Positions 1 through 5,317 of a stretch of 5,689 nt of DNA are shown here, piece by piece (within the stretch, counting starts at the first letter, position 1; every line of letters starts with the position of its first letter). The position numbers and the translations under genes were made by a program. Under the pieces are notes generated by a model. The model saw nothing but the letters and a program-made list of their open reading frames with translations, was not told the origin of the DNA and made no database searches. The stretch spans positions 1 through 5,689 of the forward strand of contig DVLP01000039.1 of assembly GCA_018715445.1 (NCBI GenBank). The letters are read 5' to 3'. The DNA is from Candidatus Avipropionibacterium avicola. Its GTDB lineage: Bacteria > Actinomycetota > Actinomycetes > Propionibacteriales > Propionibacteriaceae.

Positions 1-36
1 CCCCCGAGCCCATCGAGGGGTCCCCTGCTCACTCAT
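1..36 (-). CDS. 5' end of an unidentified gene, truncated by the window edge
   Basis: The ATG at 36-34 overlaps the stop of the upstream gene in an ATGA arrangement (TGA at 35-33). It is preceded by a good Shine-Dalgarno sequence, AAGGTGA at 50-44. Twelve codons are visible, reading MSEQGTPRWARG, before the window ends. The overlap, the ribosome binding site and the same junction style at the two preceding genes make a real start likely. It would be the fourth member of the membrane-protein module. Codons 6-12 lie on a copy of the repeat that also occurs at the recF 3' end, so the N-terminus may be repeat-derived. Function cannot be inferred from 12 residues. gyrB is unlikely to begin this way, but that cannot be excluded by sequence alone. 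Confidence 0.6.
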   Translation of the reverse strand, partial: MSEQGTPRWARG

Positions 37-578
37 GGCCGGATCACCTTCACATGGACCGAGTACGCCGGGACCACCAGCCCGTACAGCTGGTCGGCGT
101 ACACCTCGGGCACCAGGTAGGTCAGCATGATCGTGGTGGGGGCCGAGCCGGTCTCGTCATTGCACCGTCGCTCGAAGTCGTCATAGATCGACGACTCGGG
201 CTCCCACGTACGGCCACCGGGTCCGAGCAGTTCGAGTTGGCAGCCGCCCAGGACGGATTCGTCGGCGCCGGTGACCTCGAGCGCTGCGGTGACCCAGACC
301 GCGCCGGGTGCCGGGGTGCCGGGCTCCTGGTCGGGACTCTGGGTCGGGGCGTCGGGGACGACGTCCTGGATCTCGATCGACAGCACCCGGAAGGTGGTGT
401 CGTCCCACTCGGCAGAAGCGCCGGGCGGCTGTTGGTGGTGGATGTCGACGGTGTGCAGCCGGACGAAGCTCGCCCAGATCACCGCATAGGTCAGGGCCAG
501 ACCCAGCATGATCGCCAGCACCAGCAGCCAGCGCGAGGTCCACGCATGTCCGGATCCGGTGGTCGACGGCATACTCAT
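33..578 (-). CDS. Single-pass membrane protein with an external beta-rich domain, function unknown (181 aa)
   Basis: Not recognised as a named family. Visible features are a short cytoplasmic N-terminus, one hydrophobic helix at about residues 16-38 (WLLVLAIMLGLALTYAVIWA) and an exported region from about 45. That region alternates beta-like segments (FRVLSIEIQDVV at 63-74, VWVTAALEVTG at 94-104, TIMLTYLVP at 149-157) with a Pro/Gln/Asp-rich loop near 75-92. Cys113 and Cys139 could form an extracytoplasmic disulfide. The architecture resembles DUF4352-like exported domains and the preceding gene's product, but that is inference. The start at 578 was chosen over longer in-frame options because it overlaps the upstream stop as ATGA and has AAGGTGA 4 bp upstream; ATG at 572 is an alternative. 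It is the third gene of a coupled membrane module. Confidence 0.8.
   Translation of the reverse strand: MSMPSTTGSGHAWTSRWLLVLAIMLGLALTYAVIWASFVRLHTVDIHHQQPPGASAEWDDTTFRVLSIEIQDVVPDAPTQSPDQEPGTPAPGAVWVTAALEVTGADESVLGGCQLELLGPGGRTWEPESSIYDDFERRCNDETGSAPTTIMLTYLVPEVYADQLYGLVVPAYSVHVKVIRP
44..50 (-). promoter_or_regulatory. Ribosome binding site for the truncated left-edge gene
   Basis: The minus strand reads AAGGTGA, ending 7 bp before the ATG at 36. It lies within the last codons of the 181-residue membrane protein (Lys-Val near the C-terminus), so the end of one gene doubles as the ribosome binding site of the next. This site is the main support for calling a gene at the window edge. Confidence 0.6.
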
Positions 579-1168
579 GGCGTCACCTTCATGGTGGAGC
601 GCAGCGGGAAGACCGTCGCCGACGCGCTGGTGCGCACCTCGTCCTCGGTGAGCGAGACCTGCCACCGAATCCAGCGCTGGTGCGAGTGGATGGCCTCGCG
701 CGGTCCCACCTCGAAGACCATGTCGGTCAGCCCGTCAGCAGGGACGTCGAACAGCATCGCCTGGGTGGTGGTGAACCCGGGCGGGGTGCGCTGGTCGTAC
801 TCGTCGATCGGGGCATGGATGCGGTCCCCACCGACGCGCAGCTGCGGATCGAGCCGGCCGATCGACTCCTGGTCGGCGCTGAGCTCGTACTCGATCAGGA
901 CCCACCGGCCGACCGAGGCGAGCAGCCCGTCATCGGTGGCCGCGCTGGCCCCGACGTGGACGGCGGTGATGCGCATGGTGCCGCCCTCGGCCACCTCGAT
1001 CGGTGCGTCCACCCGGGCATCGACGAACAGTTGCCGGTCGCCGGCCTCGATGTCGTTGGCGACCCGGACCAGTGCGCCGGCGGCCAGCACGGCCGCCACC
1101 GTCAGCAGGACGGTCACGGCGCGGCCCAGGGCATGGGTGCGGTGACCGGCAGGGGTGCTGGTGCTCAT
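575..1168 (-). CDS. Single-pass membrane protein with an external beta-rich domain, function unknown (197 aa)
   Basis: No named family is recognised. There is a short, basic cytoplasmic N-terminus, a membrane helix at about residues 16-35 (RAVTVLLTVAAVLAAGALV) and an exported domain from about 45 to the end. The domain has the strand pattern of DUF4352-like or telomeric-repeat-binding-like Ig folds: an initial TMRITAVHVG strand (64-73), a central RWVLIEYEL strand (88-96), then MLFDVP (138-143) and MVFEVGP (150-156). There are no cysteines in the mature part, so it is not a lipoprotein. The following gene has the same layout and probably belongs to the same broad family. The start at 1168 was chosen because of the ATGA overlap with the upstream stop and a near-perfect AGGAGGT ribosome site; a longer in-frame extension reads back into the upstream gene and is not credible. 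Confidence 0.85.
   Translation of the reverse strand: MSTSTPAGHRTHALGRAVTVLLTVAAVLAAGALVRVANDIEAGDRQLFVDARVDAPIEVAEGGTMRITAVHVGASAATDDGLLASVGRWVLIEYELSADQESIGRLDPQLRVGGDRIHAPIDEYDQRTPPGFTTTQAMLFDVPADGLTDMVFEVGPREAIHSHQRWIRWQVSLTEDEVRTSASATVFPLRSTMKVTP
583..589 (-). promoter_or_regulatory. Ribosome binding site for the 181-aa membrane protein
   Basis: AAGGTGA on the minus strand ends 4 bp before the ATG at 578; its AAGG core is 7 bp from the start. It lies in the final codons of the upstream gene (Met-Lys-Val-Thr-Pro-stop). It favours the ATG at 578 over the one at 572 and shows that the two genes are translationally linked. Confidence 0.55.
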
Positions 1169-2571
1169 CGGGACACCTCCTGTCCGTCGTGCTGCTCGGC
1201 GGTTGTGTCGTCCTCGGAGGGAGCCGGGTCGAGCGAGGGTGGGCGGAACTGGATCAGGCAGCGATGGAAGGCGATCGCCAGCAGACACATCCGCAGCGGT
1301 TCGGTGACCCCGTCGGTGGCCAGGGTGACCAGCGGCTGCCAGGTCAGCCAGAACATCACCTCATGGCCTCCGATCAACCGGATGACCAGCTGGGTCCAGG
1401 CCATGGTCACTACCGTCCACACCGCATAGACCAGCACGTACGCACCCAGGAAGCCGATCCCGGCCCGCAGCACGAGGCGCAGTGAGTGGAAGGTCGGCAG
1501 GTACTTGTCGTCGATGTCGGAGAGGAAGGCCTCCTTGAACTCCAACCACAGTCGTTCCAGCCGGTTCCGGGTGCTGCTGCCACGGCGTACGGCCTGGAGA
1601 TGGCGGAGCCGACGGAGCCGCCGCGGCGCCAGCTTGCTGGCACGGCTGTCCATGCCCTTCTGCCACAGCTCGGCCAGCGAGATCAGCTTGGAGCCGTACA
1701 CCAGGGCGGCGACCGCCAGCCAGATCACCGGTTGGACCAGGGCGTCGAGGGTGAGCGGCCACAACACCTCGGACAGGAACCGGCCGATCGCGGCGAGCAC
1801 GGCCGGCCAGTGGATGCCGAGACGGTCGGCGAGCCCGCCGATGGCGATCCCCAGCTCGTCCATCCACTGCACGACCGTGCGGCCCTCCCACCACAGGCGG
1901 GCCCGCTCCAGCACGTGCTGGCCGGACAGGATCACCACCAACAGGAAGTACGCCTCGAGCATCGTCACCACGACCCCGAGCCAGCGCCAGCCGACCTTCT
2001 CGCGGAACAGGTCGACCGCCCGTCGTACGAGATAGGTCCCGACGATCAGGCCGACCACGAACCAGGTCTTGCCCGTACTGGTGAACGGGTTGAGCTCGGT
2101 GAGGATCGTCCGGTCGGCGAGGAATCCGCTCTGCAACAGTGCCAAGGCCGTGAGCTGATCTGCCCGGGCCGCGACCTCGTTGACCGCGGCATAGATGCCG
2201 AGGAAGGGCAGCAGGGTCAGCGCCAGCACGTGGGTGACCGACTGCTCGGCCGCGTCGTCCTGCTCCTCCGGGGGCACCAGGCTGGTGATGTCCAGGGCTC
2301 GGGCGATCACCCGCAACATCAGCACGATCGCGGCCAGGGTCCCCAGCAGGCCGATCGCGAACACGCCGACGGCGAGCCAAACGTGCTCCAGTGGGATCTG
2401 GGTCGCGACCCGGGTGCTGAGCTCGGTGACCATCCAGCCCGCCATCCAGATGACGGTCAACTGCGGCCACAGCCGTACCCACATCGACACCGATCCGGCC
2501 GCCAGGTCAGCGGTCCCGGCGAGGAAGGACTGCAGGGCGGCCGCAGGGGTCGTCACCGATCGAGAAGCCAT
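1165..2571 (-). CDS. Polytopic membrane protein, function unknown (468 aa)
   Basis: A large integral membrane protein that I cannot assign to a family. Hydrophobic segments by eye lie near residues 35-50, 63-90, 113-132, 168-185, 196-217, 255-275, 279-297, 365-395 and 403-437, so roughly eight or nine passes. A strongly basic stretch at about 308-340 (APRRLRRLRHLQAVRR at 315-330) followed by FKEAFLSDIDDKYLP probably forms a large cytoplasmic loop. The tail after 440 is acidic and hydrophilic. No transporter motif, ATP-binding site or catalytic signature was seen. The ATG at 2571 follows the dciA stop by 5 bp and lacks a clear Shine-Dalgarno, so it probably depends on translational coupling. 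An upstream extension to 2841 would run across dciA with Arg/Pro-rich shadow sequence and is rejected. Its stop overlaps the next start (ATGA). It is the first gene of the membrane module and a likely partner of the two single-pass proteins. Confidence 0.88.
   Translation of the reverse strand: MASRSVTTPAAALQSFLAGTADLAAGSVSMWVRLWPQLTVIWMAGWMVTELSTRVATQIPLEHVWLAVGVFAIGLLGTLAAIVLMLRVIARALDITSLVPPEEQDDAAEQSVTHVLALTLLPFLGIYAAVNEVAARADQLTALALLQSGFLADRTILTELNPFTSTGKTWFVVGLIVGTYLVRRAVDLFREKVGWRWLGVVVTMLEAYFLLVVILSGQHVLERARLWWEGRTVVQWMDELGIAIGGLADRLGIHWPAVLAAIGRFLSEVLWPLTLDALVQPVIWLAVAALVYGSKLISLAELWQKGMDSRASKLAPRRLRRLRHLQAVRRGSSTRNRLERLWLEFKEAFLSDIDDKYLPTFHSLRLVLRAGIGFLGAYVLVYAVWTVVTMAWTQLVIRLIGGHEVMFWLTWQPLVTLATDGVTEPLRMCLLAIAFHRCLIQFRPPSLDPAPSEDDTTAEQHDGQEVSR
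1175..1181 (-). promoter_or_regulatory. Strong ribosome binding site for the 197-aa membrane protein
   Basis: AGGAGGT on the minus strand sits 6 bp before the ATG at 1168, inside the last codons of the polytopic membrane gene. It is the strongest Shine-Dalgarno match in the window and fixes the start of the 197-residue protein. It suggests this small protein is made at least as abundantly as its upstream partner. Confidence 0.75.
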
Positions 2572-2576
2572 CCGCG

Positions 2577-3083
2577 TCAGCCGTAGGTGTCGCGGGGTCC
2601 GCGGCCGCCGTGGACCCGGCGCCGGCCATGGTTCCAGGACGGGACGTCCGGGCCGAGGACGGTGATCCGCTCGACGGTGCCCTGACCGAGCTGCTCGTTG
2701 AGACTGGCCACGATGCGGGGGGCCAGACCGCGTAGCTGGGTCGCCCAGGCGGTCGAGGTGGCCCGGACGGTGATCACGTTGTCGCGGTACGACTCCGGGG
2801 TGGTGTGCTGGGCCATCATCGGCCCGACCAGCACCTGCCAACGGCCCAGGATGGTGTGGACGTTGACCTCGGCGGTCCAGCCCTTCGAGTCCATCAGCCG
2901 GTCCATCGCCCGGCCGAGGAGCTGGGGGTCACGATCATCAGGGTGGGCCCCGGAGACCTGGCCCTCGGTCCGCTTGCGCTTGGGACGGCGTCGCCGACCC
3001 GTGCTGGATGCCCCGATCGAGGCCGCCACCTGGCGCGCAAGGTCCAACCCGGTCGGGTCGTGCTCTGCGGACTCGGTGGCCAT
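2577..3083 (-). CDS. dciA: DUF721/DciA family protein, putative replicative-helicase loader (168 aa)
   Basis: DciA-type proteins interact with the replicative helicase DnaB and help load it during initiation; the actinobacterial form is the Rv0004 family next to recF. The N-terminal 60 residues are variable and contain a basic patch at about 29-38 (GRRRRPKRKR), a possible nucleic-acid contact. The DUF721 core spans about 63-145 with the conserved-looking blocks GWTAEVNVHTILGRWQVLVG (68-87), VITVRATSTAWATQLR (103-118) and VERITVLGPDVPSW (137-150), then the usual GRGPRDTYG-like end. Length is ordinary for actinobacteria. Position directly after recF supports the call. The ATG at 3083 has no well-spaced ribosome site, but a TAGGAT box lies just upstream, suggesting leaderless expression. 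The recF-dciA spacer of 113 bp is filled partly by repeat DNA. Confidence 0.9.
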   Translation of the reverse strand: MATESAEHDPTGLDLARQVAASIGASSTGRRRRPKRKRTEGQVSGAHPDDRDPQLLGRAMDRLMDSKGWTAEVNVHTILGRWQVLVGPMMAQHTTPESYRDNVITVRATSTAWATQLRGLAPRIVASLNEQLGQGTVERITVLGPDVPSWNHGRRRVHGGRGPRDTYG

Positions 3084-3091
3084 GGCCCCTG

Positions 3092-3097
3092 ATCCTA
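3092..3097 (-). promoter_or_regulatory. Putative -10 box of a leaderless dciA promoter
   Basis: The minus strand reads TAGGAT, fitting the actinobacterial TANNNT -10 consensus. Eight bases separate it from the dciA ATG, which places the expected transcription start on or within about two bases of the start codon. Upstream at the right distance there is no good TTGACA-like -35. Leaderless mRNAs with exactly this geometry are common in actinobacteria; its use here is inference. Confidence 0.4.
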
Positions 3098-3171
3098 GTC
3101 GGAGAACGATCGGAGGAAGCCCTGCGACAGCCGGTGATCCCCGTCCGTGATCAGGCTCGGGGACGTGGCAG

Positions 3172-3231
3172 CCCCTCGACGGGCTCGGGGGACGGATCAG
3201 GACCCCTCGACGGGCTCGGGGGTCGGATCAG
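3172..3231. repeat. Tandem direct repeat spanning the recF stop codon
   Basis: Two 29-bp copies, 3172-3200 and 3203-3231, differ at a single position (A at 3192 versus T at 3223) and have a period of 31 bp. Their shared core on the plus strand is CCCCTCGACGGGCTCGGGGG. Degenerate pieces flank them at 3154-3165 and 3247-3258. The copy at 3203-3231 encodes the last RecF residues (DPTPEPVEG); the other copy starts with the recF stop and extends into the spacer. Since 31 is not a multiple of three, the second copy is read in a shifted frame, where its TGA becomes the stop. A one-mismatch copy of the core occurs in inverse orientation at 1-20. Confidence 0.85.
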
Positions 3232-4417
3232 TCTCGTCAACGGCGGGGTCGGGGGACGGTCCGGTCTGGGTGATCTCGCCGTGCGTGACGGTCCAGGTGG
3301 TGCCGGCCAGCGACTTGGGGACGTCGGCGCCGACGGCGGCGGTGACCAGCAGCTGTTCGGCGGTGACCACCGAGGTGGCGAGGCGTTCGCGGCGGGTGGT
3401 GTCGAGCTCGGCGAAGACGTCGTCGAGGATCAGGATCGGCTCGATCCCGTCGGCGCGCAGCAGGTGGAAGGCGCCGATCTTGAGGGCGAGGGCGTACGAC
3501 CAGGACTCCCCGTGACTGGCGTAACCCTTCGCGGGCAGCTCACCCAGGGACAGCAGGACGTCGTCGCGGTGCGGCCCGACCAGGGTGACGCCCCGGACCA
3601 GTTCGTCGGCGCGGGCCTCCTGCAGCGCCGTGCGCAGGCGCTCCACCAGCTCACTGCGCTCGGGTGGTGCGGTCACCTCGGACAGTCCGGGCAGGTTCGT
3701 CCGGTACTCGGCGCGGGTCTGGTTGTTGGCCGGGGCGATCTCGGCGTAGGCGGTCGCGGTGTGTGGCATCAGTGTGGCCAGGGTGTCCAACCGTGCGCGC
3801 AGCAGGTCAGCGCCGACGGTGGCGAGTTGGTCGTCCCACACCTCGAGGGTCGACTCGGCGTACGGGTCGTGGCGGTCCCTGGACCGTGAACGGCGTTGCG
3901 AGGCCAAGGACTTCAGCAAGGTGTTGCGCTGGCGCAGCACCCGGTCGTACTCACTGCGGACCCCAGCCATCCGCGGCCAGCGGGTCACCACCAGGTCGTC
4001 GAGGAACCGGCGCCGACCACTCGGATCGCCCTTGACGATCGCCAGGTCCTCCGGGGAGAACAGCACCGTGCGGACCAGGCCGAGGATCTCGCGGGGCCGT
4101 GGCACCGGCGACCGGTTCAGCTGCGCGCGGTTGGAACGACCCGGGTTGATCTCCAACTCGAGGATGACGGCTCGCTCGTCCTCGCTGCCGGCCCGGATGC
4201 GCCCGCGGATGACGGCTTGTTCGGCGCCGGCGCGCACCAGCGGCGCATCGGTGGCGACCCGGTGGGAGCCGAGCGTGGCGAGGTAGTCGACCGCCTCGAC
4301 CAGGTTGGTCTTGCCCTGGCCGTTCTGGCCGACCAGCACCGTCACGCCCGGGCTCAGCGGCAGCTCGACGTGTTCGTAGTTGCGGAAGTCGACGAGCTGG
4401 AGGTGGTCGACGTACAC
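3197..4417 (-). CDS. recF: DNA replication and repair protein RecF (406 aa)
   Basis: RecF is an SMC-like ATPase that, with RecO and RecR, helps load RecA at single-strand gaps and stalled forks. The N-terminus reads [18 protein letters not shown], the usual RecF opening. Walker A is GQNGQGKT at 30-37, followed by [40 protein letters not shown] is at 118-141, GPHRDD at 281-286, the ABC-type signature SHGES at 301-305, Walker B ILILDD at 328-333 and the D-loop ELD at 337-339. All key residues are present. The GTG at 4417 was chosen because it gives the canonical start; another GTG at 4438 overlaps the lipoprotein stop as GTGA and would add seven residues. The tail from about 386 is acidic, proline-rich and repeat-derived, longer than usual for RecF. 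It follows the lipoprotein gene by 17 bp and is probably cotranscribed with it. Confidence 0.96.
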   Translation of the reverse strand: MYVDHLQLVDFRNYEHVELPLSPGVTVLVGQNGQGKTNLVEAVDYLATLGSHRVATDAPLVRAGAEQAVIRGRIRAGSEDERAVILELEINPGRSNRAQLNRSPVPRPREILGLVRTVLFSPEDLAIVKGDPSGRRRFLDDLVVTRWPRMAGVRSEYDRVLRQRNTLLKSLASQRRSRSRDRHDPYAESTLEVWDDQLATVGADLLRARLDTLATLMPHTATAYAEIAPANNQTRAEYRTNLPGLSEVTAPPERSELVERLRTALQEARADELVRGVTLVGPHRDDVLLSLGELPAKGYASHGESWSYALALKIGAFHLLRADGIEPILILDDVFAELDTTRRERLATSVVTAEQLLVTAAVGADVPKSLAGTTWTVTHGEITQTGPSPDPAVDETDPTPEPVEGS

Positions 4418-4434
4418 CCGGGCGAGCCTACCGG

Positions 4435-5103
4435 TCACTCCACGGTGAACGGCTTCACCTCGAGCAGCTTGACCTCGTCATTGCCGCAGCCGGTGAAGCT
4501 GTCGTCCTCGACGAACAGGGCGTCCTTGTTGTCGGGCAGGTAGATCCGCAGGCCCTCGGCCTCGGTCGGGTCGCACTCGTCGGCATCGTAGTTGTCGGCC
4601 TGGACCACCCGCAGGGTCGCGGTGGCCGACTTGCCGGGCTCGAGGCGAAGTCGTACGACCTCGGCATCGGTGCGCTCGGCCGGGGCGCCGATCTGCTTGC
4701 CCTCACCGGCCACCAGGCTGACGCCCGGATAGCCCTCGAGGATGCATTCCTGGTCGCCGGTGTTGCTGGCGATCAGCGGTACGTACAGCGAGCCGGCCGC
4801 ACCCTCGGCCCGGCCCAGCTTCACGGTGATGTCACCGGGGGTGCAGTCGGCGATCCCGTCGGCGGACTCCTGGTTCGGCTCGGTCGGTGAGGGGCTCTCG
4901 GGGGTCGACGACTCGTCCGCGCCCTTGCTCGATCCGGGATCGGACGCGGCCGGGCTGCTGCTCGTGGCCGATGCGCTGTCACCGGCGCCGGGGTCGTCGG
5001 ACGGTCCGGCACCCGGCTCCGCGCTGTTGCCACAGGCGGCCAGGGCCAGGGCCGGAACGAGTGCTCCGGCGGCCAACAGGGTCTTGATTCGACGGAGGTC
5101 CAT
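4435..5103 (-). CDS. DUF4232-type secreted lipoprotein, function unknown (222 aa)
   Basis: The first 24 residues form a lipoprotein signal: basic start (MDLRRIK), hydrophobic core and a lipobox LAAC with Cys24 as the predicted lipidated residue. Residues 25-86 are a low-complexity Ser/Pro/Asp/Glu linker, typical of cell-wall-spanning actinobacterial lipoproteins. From 87 on the sequence follows the DUF4232 pattern: Cys87, the segment [19 protein letters not shown] (113-131) with Cys120, a [11 protein letters not shown] strand (156-166), then Cys177 and Cys206, suggesting two disulfides. The biochemical role of DUF4232 is not known to me. The ATG at 5103 was chosen because it begins the signal peptide and has GAGGAG 11 bp upstream; an 11-residue extension to 5136 is possible but unneeded. 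It sits between gnd and recF, where the classical gene order has nothing. Confidence 0.9.
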   Translation of the reverse strand: MDLRRIKTLLAAGALVPALALAACGNSAEPGAGPSDDPGAGDSASATSSSPAASDPGSSKGADESSTPESPSPTEPNQESADGIADCTPGDITVKLGRAEGAAGSLYVPLIASNTGDQECILEGYPGVSLVAGEGKQIGAPAERTDAEVVRLRLEPGKSATATLRVVQADNYDADECDPTEAEGLRIYLPDNKDALFVEDDSFTGCGNDEVKLLEVKPFTVE

Positions 5104-5112
5104 GGCGTACCA

Positions 5113-5120
5113 CTCTCCTC
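5113..5120 (-). promoter_or_regulatory. Ribosome binding site for the lipoprotein gene
   Basis: The minus strand reads GAGGAGAG, with its GGAGAG part ending 9 bp before the ATG at 5103. It supports that start over the in-frame start at 5136, which would place this site inside the coding region. Confidence 0.6.
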
Positions 5121-5128
5121 GTGTCCGG

Positions 5129-5147
5129 GACCGCACGTCTTGCGGCC
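5129..5147 (-). promoter_or_regulatory. Short hairpin upstream of the lipoprotein ribosome site
   Basis: In minus-strand RNA a seven-pair stem (core CCGCA/UGCGG, one G-U pair) closes a five-base loop AGACG. It ends 8 bp before the GAGGAG ribosome site. It has no U tract, so it is not a classical terminator. It could affect translation or mRNA stability, or be chance in GC-rich DNA. Confidence 0.25.
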
Positions 5148-5203
5148 TCCATCAAGGACAACGTGACCACCGGGCCATCAGGTTGCACCGCCGTCTCGAT
5201 CTC

Positions 5204-5271
5204 GATCCACGCAGGTTTCGCCAATTCACCGCCGCTGTAGCAGGCGTGGATCAGCGCAGAGGGCGTGGATC
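5204..5271. repeat. Three CGTGGATC repeats, two direct and one inverted
   Basis: On the plus strand GGCGTGGATC occurs at 5243-5252 and again at 5262-5271 (19 bp apart), and GATCCACGC, its inverse, at 5204-5212. The spacing places all three upstream of the lipoprotein start and downstream of gnd. They could be binding sites of a regulator or remnants of a repeat. No matching regulator consensus comes to mind. Confidence 0.4.
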
Positions 5272-5317
5272 CGGGAGAAGTGGGGCCCCGAAGCGCGTGG
5301 TGCGGAGTGCTGCCCGG

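Larger units (their letters stand above)
5104..5317. other. Intergenic region between gnd and the lipoprotein gene
   Basis: This 214-bp gap is the largest non-coding stretch of the window and the likely site of a promoter for the lipoprotein-recF transcript. I see no convincing -35/-10 pair. It holds three copies of CGTGGATC in two orientations, a palindrome GGGGCCCC at 5282-5289 just after gnd, and a short hairpin before the lipoprotein ribosome site. No stem-loop followed by a T tract marks a terminator for gnd. Confidence 0.6.

Noticed and set aside
54..1145. Long plus-strand open frame of 363 codons opposite the two small membrane genes
   Set aside because: It is the antisense shadow of two genes with clear ribosome sites, membrane helices and ATGA overlaps. 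Its own protein has no recognisable domain and is rich in Arg, Gly and Ser as expected from high-GC antisense.
1486..2586. Long plus-strand open frame of 366 codons opposite the polytopic membrane gene
   Set aside because: The translation is dominated by Gln, His, Gly and Asp in a low-complexity pattern and mirrors the hydrophobic gene on the other strand. The minus-strand frame has coherent membrane segments and proper junctions.
2572..2841. Extended N-terminus of the polytopic membrane protein, starting inside dciA
   Set aside because: The extra 90 residues are Arg/Pro/His-rich shadow of dciA. The ATG at 2571, 5 bp after the dciA stop, gives a natural membrane-protein start.
3131..3156. 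GTGATC/TGATCA elements in the recF-dciA spacer as a terminator or operator
   Set aside because: Only a 5-bp stem (TGATC/GATCA) can form around a 9-base loop, with no T tract, and the repeats are partly direct rather than inverted.
4979..5224. Minus-strand open frame with a TTG start upstream of and overlapping the lipoprotein gene
   Set aside because: The first 40 residues (MAKPAWIEIETAVQ...) look somewhat protein-like, but most of the remainder runs out of frame through the lipoprotein signal and linker and turns into Arg/Pro-rich sequence. No domain is seen.
5282..5289. GGGGCCCC palindrome as a gnd terminator
   Set aside because: It has no loop and no following T tract, so it does not form a standard intrinsic terminator.
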